A stretch of DNA of 37,479 nucleotides. Origin: Clostridia bacterium. Lineage in GTDB: Bacteria > Bacillota > Clostridia > Oscillospirales > CAG-272. Below are positions 21,713 through 30,192 of the stretch, one piece after another (positions within the stretch are counted from its first letter, which is position 1; every line of letters begins with the position of its first letter). Below the pieces are notes generated by a model that was not told the DNA's origin, made no database searches, and saw nothing but the letters and a program-made list of their open reading frames with translations. Location: contig JAFQFR010000005.1 in assembly GCA_017398595.1 (NCBI GenBank), positions 1-37,479 on the forward strand, given 5' to 3'. The position numbers and the translations under genes were made by a program.

Positions 21713-22486
21713 GTGGAAAACAAGGTACAGAAAAAAGAAGAACTGATGCGCGAGAAGGAAAGACTGTCGAACATTGTCACGAGCAAGATGATGGTCGTGT
21801 TCTTCGCGCTTATTTTTGCAGTTGTCGTGCTTTGCAAGCTGAGCAGCGGCTCGGGCATTGAGCTGCAATTCTATACGGTGCTGCCGTATATCCGGATCGC
21901 ATCGGCTGTCTTGTTTGCCGCTGCACTCGTTTGGCATATCCTTTGCACCAAGCGCGGCGTGAACGCAAAGGAACATGTGTTCTCCTCACCGCTTCTGCTC
22001 GGACTCAGCGCTTCGCTGCTGTTCGCCGTACTCCTGTACGGTAACTTCGGCGGTGCGTTCCGCACCATCCTTGCGCTGCTGGCGCTTGGACTTTTGTTCT
22101 TCGTATATCAGATCTACGCCGTAGATTTCTTCCTTTGCAGCGTGGCTGTGATCACCGGCTGCCTTTCGGCTTCGGTCATCAACAGCGCAGGCTTCCGCGG
22201 GATGAACGTCCCTGCCAACTGCGTCGCAGTAGCGCTCACCCTGATCGCCGCTGTCGGATGCGCATGGCTGACCTATCAGCTGGAGAAAAACGGCAAGGTG
22301 CAGCTCTTCGGCAAGCAGATCAAAAAGCCGGCACATATGATCCCCGCAGCCGTATATGCGGGCTGCGCGGTAGCACTTTTGGCAGTGCTCGGCGTGCTCC
22401 TGTTTGGTCATCTTCTGTATTGTGTAGCGGTCGTTTGCGTGGTATATTTCATAATTGCTATAATTTATACAGTAAAACTTATGTAA
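21713..22486 (+). CDS. Multi-pass membrane protein of unknown function
   Basis: A 257-residue protein beginning at GTG 21713 (GGAG about 9 bases upstream). A charged, coiled-coil-prone N-terminus (about 20 residues, MENKVQKKEELMREKERL) precedes roughly six to seven hydrophobic segments, the first at 26-42 and the last at 230-253. No catalytic motif, transport signature or conserved charged residues within the membrane segments are evident. It lies directly after rsmE and 100 bases before the PucR/CdaR-type regulator. I do not recognise the family. Confidence 0.75.
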   Translation: MENKVQKKEELMREKERLSNIVTSKMMVVFFALIFAVVVLCKLSSGSGIELQFYTVLPYIRIASAVLFAAALVWHILCTKRGVNAKEHVFSSPLLLGLSASLLFAVLLYGNFGGAFRTILALLALGLLFFVYQIYAVDFFLCSVAVITGCLSASVINSAGFRGMNVPANCVAVALTLIAAVGCAWLTYQLEKNGKVQLFGKQIKKPAHMIPAAVYAGCAVALLAVLGVLLFGHLLYCVAVVCVVYFIIAIIYTVKLM

Positions 22487-22512
22487 TTTTGTCGAAAATA
22501 TCGAAATAGCTA

Positions 22513-22541
22513 TTGAAATTTTACAAAATATCGGGTAAAAT
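22513..22541 (+). promoter_or_regulatory. Promoter of the PucR/CdaR-type regulator
   Basis: TTGAAA (22513-22518), 17-base spacer, TAAAAT (22536-22541). Confidence 0.65.
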
Positions 22542-22585
22542 ATAGGCATAATCTTACAAATTGACTGCAAGAGAGGATGTGCAAG

Positions 22586-23671
22586 ATGTCTAACAGACTG
22601 TTTCAGGGCGTAATCCACCAAATGCGCGATGCTACCGATCGCGTGATCGGCGTAATTGATGACGGCGGTGTCGTCATCGCGTGCAGCGAGCTTGGCAAGA
22701 TCGGCGAAACGCGTATCGGCGTGCGTGAGGAGCTTTCCTACACGGGCGACGCGGTGGTGATCGACGGATATACATACCGCTCGATCGGACAGGGAACAAA
22801 GCTGGAGAATGTCGTTTTTGTAGAGGGAGACGATCAGATGGCGGCAAGCACCGCGTCGATTCTGGCGGTCTCGCTGGCAAATATCAAGAATCTCTACGAT
22901 GAGAAATATGATAAATGTTCGTTTATCAAAAACATCATTCTGGACAACATCCTGCCCAGTGATATTTATATTAAAGGTAAGGAACTTCGCTTCAATGCGG
23001 AGGAGAGCCGCGTAGTTTTCCTCATCAAGTTCTACGGCAAGTCGGACATGCTGCCCTATGAGATGGTGCAGAACATGTACCCCGATAAAAACCGCGATTA
23101 TGTCATCAGCGTCGGTGAAAATGACATCGTGCTGGTCAAAGAGGTCAAGGCAAACGTCGATACCAAAGAGATTGAAAAGATGGCAAACGGTATCGCACAG
23201 ACGCTGTCCTCTGAATTCTATACCAAGGTTGCGATCGGTATCAGTACCGTAGTCGATAACATCAAGGATCTCGCCCGCGCATACAAAGAGGCGCAGGTTG
23301 CGATCGAGGTCGGCAAGGTGTTTGACACCGAGAAGAACATCATCAGCTATGAGAACCTCGGCATCGGCCGTCTGATCTATCAGCTGCCGACCACGCTCTG
23401 CGAGATGTTCCTGCAGGAAGTTTTCAAGAAGGGCTCGATCGAGTCGCTCGACCGCGAGACGCTCATGACCGTGCAGTGCTTCTTTGAAAACAACCTCAAT
23501 GTCTCCGAGACTTCGAGAAAACTGTTTGTACATCGAAACACTTTGGTGTACCGCCTGGAAAAGATCCGCAAGATCACGGGTCTCGACCTGCGCGAGTTTG
23601 AACATGCGATCACCTTTAAGGTCGCGCTCATGGTCAAGAAGTATCTGACATCGAAGCCTGTTAAATTCTAA
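22586..23671 (+). CDS. PucR/CdaR-family transcriptional regulator
   Basis: A 361-residue protein. The N-terminal 130 residues form a possible sensor region (RVIGVIDDGGVVIACSELGK). The middle (about 190-270) resembles the GGDEF-like segment of CdaR proteins, with AIGISTVVDNIKDLARAYKEA, YKEAQ being a family mark. The C-terminal helix-turn-helix is NLNVSETSRKLFVHRNTLVY followed by RLEKI (HTH_30 type). Such proteins activate genes for sugar-acid, purine or amino-acid use. The ligand is unknown here. ATG 22586 is 9 bases after GAGAGG, and ATG 22577 directly abuts that site and is less likely. It is followed by the ftsE gene after 110 bases, which hold a small GC hairpin without a T run. Confidence 0.85.
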   Translation: MSNRLFQGVIHQMRDATDRVIGVIDDGGVVIACSELGKIGETRIGVREELSYTGDAVVIDGYTYRSIGQGTKLENVVFVEGDDQMAASTASILAVSLANIKNLYDEKYDKCSFIKNIILDNILPSDIYIKGKELRFNAEESRVVFLIKFYGKSDMLPYEMVQNMYPDKNRDYVISVGENDIVLVKEVKANVDTKEIEKMANGIAQTLSSEFYTKVAIGISTVVDNIKDLARAYKEAQVAIEVGKVFDTEKNIISYENLGIGRLIYQLPTTLCEMFLQEVFKKGSIESLDRETLMTVQCFFENNLNVSETSRKLFVHRNTLVYRLEKIRKITGLDLREFEHAITFKVALMVKKYLTSKPVKF

Positions 23672-23781
23672 GACTTTTCGATTGTGGGGATGCGCCTTTG
23701 CGCATTCCTGCAATTCTTGCGTAAAGGGGCATTTACAAGGGAGCCCGCAATCACCGGATTTTTTGAGAAGAGAGAGAAACG

Positions 23782-24465
23782 ATGATCGAATTTAAAAATG
23801 TCACCAAGCGCTATCCCGAGGGAAAGATCGCGCTTGACAACTTAAATTTAAAGATAAACGACGGCGAGTTTGTTTTCATCATGGGTGACAGCGGCGCAGG
23901 TAAGACCACTATGACAAAGCTCCTGCTGCGCGAGGAGCGCGTTACGAGCGGCGAGCTGTGGGTGGGTGACGTCAACCTTGCCAAGATGCGTGCCTCCCGC
24001 ATTCCGAAATACCGCCGCCGTATCGGCGTGGTGTTCCAGGACTTCCGCCTGTTCAAGCAGAAGACCGTGTTTGAGAATGTTGCATTTGCTCTGCGCGTCG
24101 TCGGCGGCGCAAGCGCTGCCGAGGTCAAAACGCGCGTGATGACCATGCTCAAGGTCGTTGGCCTTGAGGATAAGGCGAACAATTTCCCCGCACAGCTTTC
24201 GGGCGGCGAGCAGCAGCGCGTTGCACTGGCGCGCGCCATCATCAATAACCCGCATACGATCATCGCCGACGAGCCGACGGGCAACCTCGACCCCAAGCTC
24301 TCGATGGAGATCATGGGCTTGCTTGTGCAGATGAAGGAATACGGCAAGACCGTTGTCGTCGTCACGCACGAGGCGGAGCTCGCCAAGATGTTCCACCAGC
24401 GCATCGTTCGTCTCAAGGATGGACGTCTCGTCGGGGACGATATTTACGGAGGTGATACGCTGTGA
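23782..24465 (+). CDS. ftsE: Cell division ATP-binding protein FtsE
   Basis: A 227-residue ABC ATPase. It has the FtsE hallmark MIEFKNVTKRYPEGKIALDN, Walker A MGDSGAGKTT (about 35-44), Q-loop VFQDFRLFKQKTVFENVAFAL, signature LSGGEQQRVALARA and Walker B IIADEPTGNLDP. With FtsX it forms a mechanotransmitting complex that, using ATP, switches on cell-wall hydrolases at the membrane. ATG 23782 follows a purine-rich AGAGAGAGAAACG site. Its stop codon overlaps the ftsX start by 4 bases. Confidence 0.95.
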   Translation: MIEFKNVTKRYPEGKIALDNLNLKINDGEFVFIMGDSGAGKTTMTKLLLREERVTSGELWVGDVNLAKMRASRIPKYRRRIGVVFQDFRLFKQKTVFENVAFALRVVGGASAAEVKTRVMTMLKVVGLEDKANNFPAQLSGGEQQRVALARAIINNPHTIIADEPTGNLDPKLSMEIMGLLVQMKEYGKTVVVVTHEAELAKMFHQRIVRLKDGRLVGDDIYGGDTL

Positions 24466-25346
24466 GACGTTTGAGCGACGCGTTTGCCCAGGCGTTCAAG
24501 GGCATGTTCCGCAACGGACTCATTACCTTCGTCAGCATTTTTGTGCTCATCAGCTGCCTGTTGTTTGTCGGCAGCTTTGCGCTGATCGCGCTGAATGTTG
24601 CCTACAACCTCGAGGATGTGACCGATCTCAACGAGATCGAAGTCTTTCTCGATTTCGATGCGGATGACGAGACGGTCGCCCGCGTGCAGCGCGAGATCCT
24701 GCGTCTCGGCAATGTATCGGACGCTATCTATGTGTCGAAGGAGGACGGCCTCGACGACATGACGGGAGAATTTGCCGATTACGGGTATTTGTTTGAGGAT
24801 ATTTCGGACGAGGAGAACCCGCTGTCCGACAAGTTCCGCGTGCTGTACATAGACAACGACAAAGTAACCACGCTCGACTATGAGCTCAAGCAGATCGACG
24901 GCGTGCGCAAGGTCAACAGCCGTCTGGACATCGCGGCAACGGTCGATTCGCTGCAAAACGGCATTTCGGTGATCTTTGTTTGGTTCACCGCGCTTTGCAC
25001 CGTGGTCTGCATGTTCGTCATCATCAACACGATCAAGCTCTCGGTGTATTCCCGCCGCGACGAGATCACCATCATGCGTTACATCGGCGCGAGCCGCACC
25101 TATATTGCGGCGCCCTTCGTACTCGAGGGTGCATTGATCGGCGTTGTGGGCGCTACGGCGGCATTCTTCCTCGAGAAGCTGATCTACTCTCTGCTGACCG
25201 GTTTCGTCACCGCGCAGATGAACATCGTCAAGCTGTACACCTATGCAGAGATGACGCCGACGGTGCTGACGGTATTCTTCGGCATCTCGCTGTTTACCGG
25301 CGTTGTCGGCAGTCTGATCTCGCTCGGCAAGTACGTCGAAGCGTAA
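24462..25346 (+). CDS. ftsX: Cell division protein FtsX
   Basis: A 294-residue membrane protein with four transmembrane segments. The first, near residues 22-46 (LITFVSIFVLISCLLFVGSF), precedes a large extracellular domain (about 47-165) containing NEIEVFLDFDADDE. Three more follow in the C-terminal FtsX domain, with the conserved RRDEITIMRYIGASRTYI cytoplasmic loop. It starts at GTG 24462, overlapping the ftsE stop as GTGA. The extracellular domain is expected to contact a coiled-coil hydrolase, and the next gene encodes exactly such a protein. Confidence 0.95.
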   Translation: MRRLSDAFAQAFKGMFRNGLITFVSIFVLISCLLFVGSFALIALNVAYNLEDVTDLNEIEVFLDFDADDETVARVQREILRLGNVSDAIYVSKEDGLDDMTGEFADYGYLFEDISDEENPLSDKFRVLYIDNDKVTTLDYELKQIDGVRKVNSRLDIAATVDSLQNGISVIFVWFTALCTVVCMFVIINTIKLSVYSRRDEITIMRYIGASRTYIAAPFVLEGALIGVVGATAAFFLEKLIYSLLTGFVTAQMNIVKLYTYAEMTPTVLTVFFGISLFTGVVGSLISLGKYVEA

Positions 25347-25412
25347 AAAAGTATTGAAATATAAGCAAAATTCGCGGTCTTTTTACACACGGTTAGAGAA
25401 TGAGGTGTTAAA

Positions 25413-26666
25413 ATGAAAAAGACATGGAAAATAATCCTTTGCACAGCACTGTGCGTGCTGACGCTGGCGGCAGTCGCGATGCCGATCGTGTTCGCTGCCA
25501 AAACGTCCGCCAATGAGTTTGCGGACAATACGCAGGTACAGGCGTTTCAGGCAACGATCGCAGAACTGGAAAAAGAGCAGGCTGCACTGAAAAAGCAATT
25601 GCAGCAAGTGCAGAACGAGCGCTATACCGCGCAGCAGCAGGCAAACGACCTGAAAAATCTGATCCTTGCGACCGAGAAGAAGATCGAGACGACGCAGAGC
25701 CTCCTCGATGCACTCACGGTGCAGATCACCGAAAAGGAACAGCAGATCACCGAGAAGGAGCAGGAAATCGAGGCAAAGGCAACCGAGGTTGCGGATACCC
25801 GTGCAAAATTCCTGCAGCTCGTTCGCGCACAGTATGAGGGTGAATCGATCAACATTCTGACGGTCATTCTCGGTTCGGATGGTATCACCGATATGCTTTC
25901 GCGCGTGGAATATATGGCGAGCATCCTCGACTACAATTCCAAGCTGCTGACCAAGTATAAGACCGAAAAGCAGGAACTCGAGGACATGAAGAGCGTGCTC
26001 GAGTCCTCTCGAAACGATCTGCAGGCGGACTATGATGCGCAGGTCGCATACATGGATACACTGGAGAAGGAAGAGGCGGAGCTGGAACTGCAAAAGGGTA
26101 CGCAGGATCAGTATGTTGCCACATTGCGCATGAGCGAGGCAGAGATCCAGGCGGACTATGATGCCAAGCGAAAGGCGGAGGAAGAAGAAAACCAGCGTCT
26201 CGAAAAGCTCCTTAAAGAGCTTGCCGATGCCAATAAGACTGAGTATGTCGGCGGTAAGTTCATCTGGCCCGTAGACATCAGCATTAAGCGCATCAGCAGT
26301 GACTACGGCTGGCGTACCTACTATTACAAGGGCAGAAAAGTAACCGATTTCCACATGGGTATCGATATTCCCGCGGCGATCGGCACCGATATTTACGCTG
26401 TGCAGGACGGCGAGGTCATTCTCGCGACCAAGCATTCCAGCTACGGCAACTACTGCATCGTAGATCACGGCGGCGGCATCACGACGCTGTATGCGCATTG
26501 CTCCAAATTGCTCGTCAAGGTCGGAGACAAGGTGCAGCAGGGCGACCATATCGCCGAGATGGGTTCGACCGGGCAGTCTACCGGATCGCATCTGCATATC
26601 GAGGTGCGTGTAGACGGTAAGCACCAGGATCCGATCGCAAACGGATGGCTTGTACAGCCGCAGTGA
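25413..26666 (+). CDS. Coiled-coil M23 family peptidase (EnvC/PcsB-type partner of FtsEX)
   Basis: A 417-residue exported protein. The signal peptide MKKTWKIILCTALCVLTLAA ends with VFAA near residue 29. Residues 40-285 form a long coiled coil (heptad-rich EKEQAALKKQLQQVQ, ITEKEQQITEKEQEIEAKA). The C-terminal LytM/M23 domain has zinc ligands His314 and Asp318 (FHMGID) and His395 (HLHIEV), with catalytic His362 (YAHCS). All zinc and catalytic residues are present, so it should be an active peptidoglycan endopeptidase and not a pure activator such as EnvC. Its position 66 bases after ftsX fits activation by FtsX through the coiled coil. ATG 25413 has GAGGTG upstream. Confidence 0.92.
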   Translation: MKKTWKIILCTALCVLTLAAVAMPIVFAAKTSANEFADNTQVQAFQATIAELEKEQAALKKQLQQVQNERYTAQQQANDLKNLILATEKKIETTQSLLDALTVQITEKEQQITEKEQEIEAKATEVADTRAKFLQLVRAQYEGESINILTVILGSDGITDMLSRVEYMASILDYNSKLLTKYKTEKQELEDMKSVLESSRNDLQADYDAQVAYMDTLEKEEAELELQKGTQDQYVATLRMSEAEIQADYDAKRKAEEEENQRLEKLLKELADANKTEYVGGKFIWPVDISIKRISSDYGWRTYYYKGRKVTDFHMGIDIPAAIGTDIYAVQDGEVILATKHSSYGNYCIVDHGGGITTLYAHCSKLLVKVGDKVQQGDHIAEMGSTGQSTGSHLHIEVRVDGKHQDPIANGWLVQPQ

Positions 26667-26719
26667 TCTCTGCGGACAAATAACGCATTGTAACCCTAGA
26701 AAGGACAGCAAAAACAAAT

Positions 26720-28012
26720 ATGAAAAAGAAGATTTCGGTATGGCTTGCGCTCTTTTTGATGATCTTCGCGTGCGCCATCACCTTTCAGTTGACGATCGTC
26801 TTCGGCGGCGCATTTGCCCGTGAGGACAGCATCGGCGAGGTACCGAGCGACTACACCACCACGGAAGCCACCATACAAGAACCCGTGGAGGAGGAACCCA
26901 AAGAGCTCACCCTCGAAGAGGAGATCGTGCAGCGCACGAGCGAAAAGATCGCAGATCTGGCAAAACTGTATGCGAACTACTATGTCGGTGAGCTGGATGT
27001 GGATGACCTGGTCGAGGGCGTTGCCGAGGGCTTTGTTGCCTACACGGGCGACAAGTACGGCGCATATCACCCCGAGGAGGAATACAAGGAGCTGACCACC
27101 GCATATTCGGGCGAGTTTGCCGGCATCGGCGTCAGCGTGATCTATAATTCCGATTACGGCGCGATCGAAATTCTCAATGTCATGCCCGACAGCCCCGCGC
27201 TCGACGTGGATCTGCAGCCCGATGATCTGATCATCGGCGTGGAAGGCGAGAATGTTGCCGCGCTCGGCTACAACACGGCAGTCAATCGCATCCGCGGTGA
27301 GATCGGTACCGATGTTACCCTCACGATTGCCCGCGGCGAAAATTACGAGAACATTTTCGACGTTACGCTCACCCGCCGCAAGGTGGAAGAACAGTCGGTC
27401 ACCTATGAGGAGATTCAGGTAAAGGGACTTTTGGCTCCCGTGGCGTATATCCGTCTGATGGACTTCAACGACAAGACGGCAGAGCAGTTTGCCGAGGCAC
27501 TCGGCGAGGGCAAGCTCAGTTATGCACGCGGCTATATCATCGATCTGCGTAACAATGGCGGTGGCGAGCTGAGCTCCATTCTGGAGATCCTCGACATGCT
27601 TTTGCCCGAGGGACCGATCGTGCGCATCCAGTACAAGGATGGAACCGAGAAGGTCTACGAGTCGAATGCGCAATCCTTTAAAGAGCCGATCGTAGTCCTT
27701 ACCAACGGCAATACCGCGTCGGCGGCAGAGCTGTTCGTTTCGGCACTGCGCGATTATAATCAGGCAACGGTCGTAGGCGAGACCACTTACGGCAAGGGCA
27801 CCGTACAGTCGATCATCAAGCTGGATGACGGCGCTGCGCTCCGCATCTCGACCTCGATGTACGCGCCCCCCTATTCGGACAACTATGAGGGCGTCGGCAT
27901 CACCCCCGATATTGAGGTTTCGCTGGCAGACGAATACAAAAACCTCAATCTCTTTAAACTGGATTATGAAAACGACACGCAGCTTCAGGCGGCGGTCAAA
28001 CTCTTCCAATAA
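26720..28012 (+). CDS. Carboxy-terminal processing protease (S41 family) with PDZ domain
   Basis: A 430-residue protein with an N-terminal membrane anchor or signal (MKKKISVWLALFLMIFACAI). A linker region follows, then a PDZ domain at about 125-210 (GIGVSVIYNSDYGAIEIL, PDDLIIGVEGENV), then the S41 catalytic domain. The Ser-Lys dyad is seen as Ser334 in GNTASAAEL and Lys359 in TTYGKGTVQ, with the preceding YIIDLRNNGGGEL loop. It degrades or matures extracytoplasmic proteins. In other bacteria Ctp proteases trim cell-wall hydrolases, so placement next to an M23 hydrolase is suggestive. The ribosome site is distant (AAAGGA about 15 bases ahead). Confidence 0.93.
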   Translation: MKKKISVWLALFLMIFACAITFQLTIVFGGAFAREDSIGEVPSDYTTTEATIQEPVEEEPKELTLEEEIVQRTSEKIADLAKLYANYYVGELDVDDLVEGVAEGFVAYTGDKYGAYHPEEEYKELTTAYSGEFAGIGVSVIYNSDYGAIEILNVMPDSPALDVDLQPDDLIIGVEGENVAALGYNTAVNRIRGEIGTDVTLTIARGENYENIFDVTLTRRKVEEQSVTYEEIQVKGLLAPVAYIRLMDFNDKTAEQFAEALGEGKLSYARGYIIDLRNNGGGELSSILEILDMLLPEGPIVRIQYKDGTEKVYESNAQSFKEPIVVLTNGNTASAAELFVSALRDYNQATVVGETTYGKGTVQSIIKLDDGAALRISTSMYAPPYSDNYEGVGITPDIEVSLADEYKNLNLFKLDYENDTQLQAAVKLFQ

Positions 28013-28042
28013 AATTATCGAAGAAGGAACGGTACAAGAAAA

Positions 28043-28531
28043 ATGGCAGCTAAGCAGATGCACTATACCAAAGAGGGTTATCAGGCGCTCGTTGACGAGC
28101 TCGAATATCTGAAAACCACACGCCGTGCCGAAGTCAAAGAAGCACTGGCAGTCGCACGTTCTTATGGTGACCTTTCGGAGAACAGTGAGTACGATGAAGC
28201 AAGAAATGAGCAGGCAAAGGTCGAGTCCCGCATTACCGAGCTCGAATCGCTCATTATCCATGCGATCGTTGTAGACGAGTCCGAGATCGACCACTCCAAG
28301 GTCAGCGTCGGCTCGATCGTCAAGGTTACAAACACGGATGGCAAAGAGATCGAATACACCATCGTCGGCACCAACGAGGTCGATTTCTGGTCGGGTAAGA
28401 TCTCGGACCAGTCTCCGGTCGGCGCGGCGCTGATCGGCGCACGCGAGGGTGACACCGTCAAGGTCGCATCCCCGAACGGCGAGTATCCGCTCGTGATCGT
28501 TTCGGTCACCAGAGCAAAACTGAACGGCTAA
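28043..28531 (+). CDS. greA: Transcription elongation factor GreA
   Basis: A 162-residue protein with an N-terminal coiled coil that enters the RNA polymerase secondary channel. YTKEGYQALVDELEYLKTTR is followed by ARSYGDLSENSEYDEARNEQ, whose acidic tip residues (DLSENSEYDEA) stimulate transcript cleavage, and a C-terminal FKBP-like domain (VGTNEVDFWSGKISDQSPVG). It rescues backtracked polymerase. It starts at ATG 28043, though ATG 28058 is possible because the GAAGGA site is about 16 bases away. It is 30 bases after the protease gene and directly ahead of lysS. Confidence 0.95.
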   Translation: MAAKQMHYTKEGYQALVDELEYLKTTRRAEVKEALAVARSYGDLSENSEYDEARNEQAKVESRITELESLIIHAIVVDESEIDHSKVSVGSIVKVTNTDGKEIEYTIVGTNEVDFWSGKISDQSPVGAALIGAREGDTVKVASPNGEYPLVIVSVTRAKLNG

Positions 28532-28546
28532 GGATTGGACAACATT

Positions 28547-30043
28547 ATGGCAGAAAAGAACGTACAAAACAACGAAGTAAATAACACCAGTGAGATCGCG
28601 GTTCGCCGCGAGAAGCTTGCTACTCTTATGGCAGAGGGCCGCAACCCCTTTGTCATTACATCCTTTGACCAAGACGCATACAGCGAGGACATCAAGGCTT
28701 CGTATGTCGAGGGCGAGGAAAAGAACGTTAAAATCGCAGGCAGAATCGTCGCTAAGCGCGTCATGGGTAAGGCTTCTTTCGTTCACATCATGGACGCAAA
28801 GGGACGCATCCAGTGCTACGTCACCCGCGACGACCTCGGTGAGGAGCAGTATGCGTATTTCAAGAAGTATGACATCGGCGACATCGTCGGTATCAGCGGC
28901 TTTGTGTTCACCACCAAGACCGGTGAGATCTCGGTGCATGCTAAGGAAATGACTCTGCTTTCAAAGTCGCTCCTTCCCCTGCCCGAAAAGTTCCACGGCT
29001 TCAAGGACACCGACCTCCGCTACCGTCAGAGATACGTTGATCTTATCGTAAATCCCGAGGTAAAGCGCAACTTTGTTATTCGCTCAAAGTTTATCAAGCA
29101 CCTGCGCAACTACCTTGATAACATGGGCTATATCGAAGTTGAAACCCCCGTGCTCAACACGATCGCGGGCGGTGCCGCGGCTCGTCCGTTTATCACGCAC
29201 CACAACACGCTCGACCTCGATATGTACATGCGTATCGCTACCGAGCTTCCCCTCAAGCGTCTGATCATCGGCGGCATGGATCGTGTGTATGAGATCGGAC
29301 GTATCTTCCGCAACGAGGGCATGGACCCAAGACACAATCCCGAGTTTACCACCGTTGAGCTTTATCAGGCGTATGCCGATTTCCACGATATGATGGACAT
29401 TGCAGAGGGCGTCTACACAACTTTTGCAAAGGAAGTTTTGGGTACTTACGAGCTTGAGTGGATGGGTGAGAAAGTTGACCTCACTCCCGGCTGGCCCCGC
29501 ATGACCATGGTTGAAGCGGTTAAAAAGTATGTCGGCGTTGACTTCGGCGCAATCACCGATGATGCAGAGGCAGTTGCCGCAGCCAAGGCTGTCGGCGTAG
29601 AGCTTGCCGATGCTGCGGAAAAAACATGGGGCAACGCGCTCTACGCTTGCTTCGACCAGAAAGTTGAAGAACATCTTGTTCAGCCTACGTTTATTACAAT
29701 GTATCCCGTTGAGGTTTCGCCGCTTACAAAGAAATCTCCCGAGGATCCCCGCCTTACCGAGCGCTTTGAGTTCTTCATCTGCCGCAGCGAAATGGGCAAT
29801 GCATATTCCGAGCTCAATGACCCCCTCGACCAGAGAGAACGCTTTATGAAGCAGGTTGAACAGCGCGAGCGCGGAGATGATGAGACCGAAATGCTCGATG
29901 AGGACTTCCTCACCGCTATGGAATACGGTATGCCTCCCACGGGCGGCATGGGCATGGGCATTGACCGCGCAGTCATGCTCTTCACCGGCGCCGATACCAT
30001 CCGCGAAGTCATCCTCTTCCCCACAATGAAGCCCCAGGACTAA
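28547..30043 (+). CDS. lysS: Lysyl-tRNA synthetase, class II
   Basis: A 498-residue enzyme charging tRNA-Lys. The N-terminal OB-fold anticodon-binding domain contains VKIAGRIVAKRVMGKASFVH and the class II catalytic domain follows. Motif 1 lies near YIEVETPVLNTIAGGAAARPF, motif 2 is RIFRNEGMDPRHNPEFTTVE, and motif 3 is GMGIDRAVMLFTG. A TTG at 28535 is also in frame, but ATG 28547 is favoured. Codon use shifts slightly from the preceding genes. The greA-lysS order is frequent in Firmicutes. It is followed directly by a terminator, after which the accessory region begins. Confidence 0.96.
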   Translation: MAEKNVQNNEVNNTSEIAVRREKLATLMAEGRNPFVITSFDQDAYSEDIKASYVEGEEKNVKIAGRIVAKRVMGKASFVHIMDAKGRIQCYVTRDDLGEEQYAYFKKYDIGDIVGISGFVFTTKTGEISVHAKEMTLLSKSLLPLPEKFHGFKDTDLRYRQRYVDLIVNPEVKRNFVIRSKFIKHLRNYLDNMGYIEVETPVLNTIAGGAAARPFITHHNTLDLDMYMRIATELPLKRLIIGGMDRVYEIGRIFRNEGMDPRHNPEFTTVELYQAYADFHDMMDIAEGVYTTFAKEVLGTYELEWMGEKVDLTPGWPRMTMVEAVKKYVGVDFGAITDDAEAVAAAKAVGVELADAAEKTWGNALYACFDQKVEEHLVQPTFITMYPVEVSPLTKKSPEDPRLTERFEFFICRSEMGNAYSELNDPLDQRERFMKQVEQRERGDDETEMLDEDFLTAMEYGMPPTGGMGMGIDRAVMLFTGADTIREVILFPTMKPQD

Positions 30044-30053
30044 GGAAATAGTC

Positions 30054-30086
30054 AAAAAGCCTTGTAAATACAAGGCTTTTTGTTTT
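30054..30086 (+). terminator. Intrinsic terminator after lysS
   Basis: AAAAAGCCTTGTA and TACAAGGCTTTTT with an AA loop and a further T run. It ends the backbone operon. Confidence 0.92.
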
Positions 30087-30109
30087 TATGCAGTGGTTAA
30101 AATGAGCGT

Positions 30110-30131
30110 TTTACCCCAAATTTACCCCAAA
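30110..30131. repeat. Tandem 11-bp direct repeat at the left edge of the accessory region
   Basis: TTTACCCCAAA occurs twice in immediate succession (30110-30120 and 30121-30131), between the lysS terminator and the KAP NTPase gene. Such short tandem repeats near element ends can be arm-type sites for the N-terminal DNA-binding domain of Tn916-type integrases. No second copy is seen within the window. Confidence 0.55.
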
Positions 30132-30166
30132 TCCAAAAGATCTTTGGGCTTGCGTATAGAGTCTTG

Positions 30167-30192
30167 TCGAAAAAGAAATCATTCTTTTTCGA
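30167..30192 (-). terminator. Hairpin at the end of the KAP NTPase gene
   Basis: TCGAAAAAGAA and TTCTTTTTCGA form an 11-bp perfect stem with a 4-base loop that includes the stop codon of the minus-strand NTPase gene. The A/T-rich arms make it a possible terminator on either strand. Confidence 0.55.

Noticed and set aside
23686..23708. GATGCGC/GCGCATT hairpin between the PucR/CdaR-type gene and ftsE as a terminator
   Set aside because: No T run follows on either strand, so it is not supported as an intrinsic terminator.
21986..23713. A 575-codon minus-strand frame opposite the membrane protein and PucR/CdaR-type gene
   Set aside because: It crosses the promoter region of the regulator and has no recognisable domain or ribosome site.
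26696..28939. A 747-codon minus-strand frame opposite the Ctp protease, greA and lysS
   Set aside because: It spans three well-supported genes on the other strand and shows no motif or start signal.
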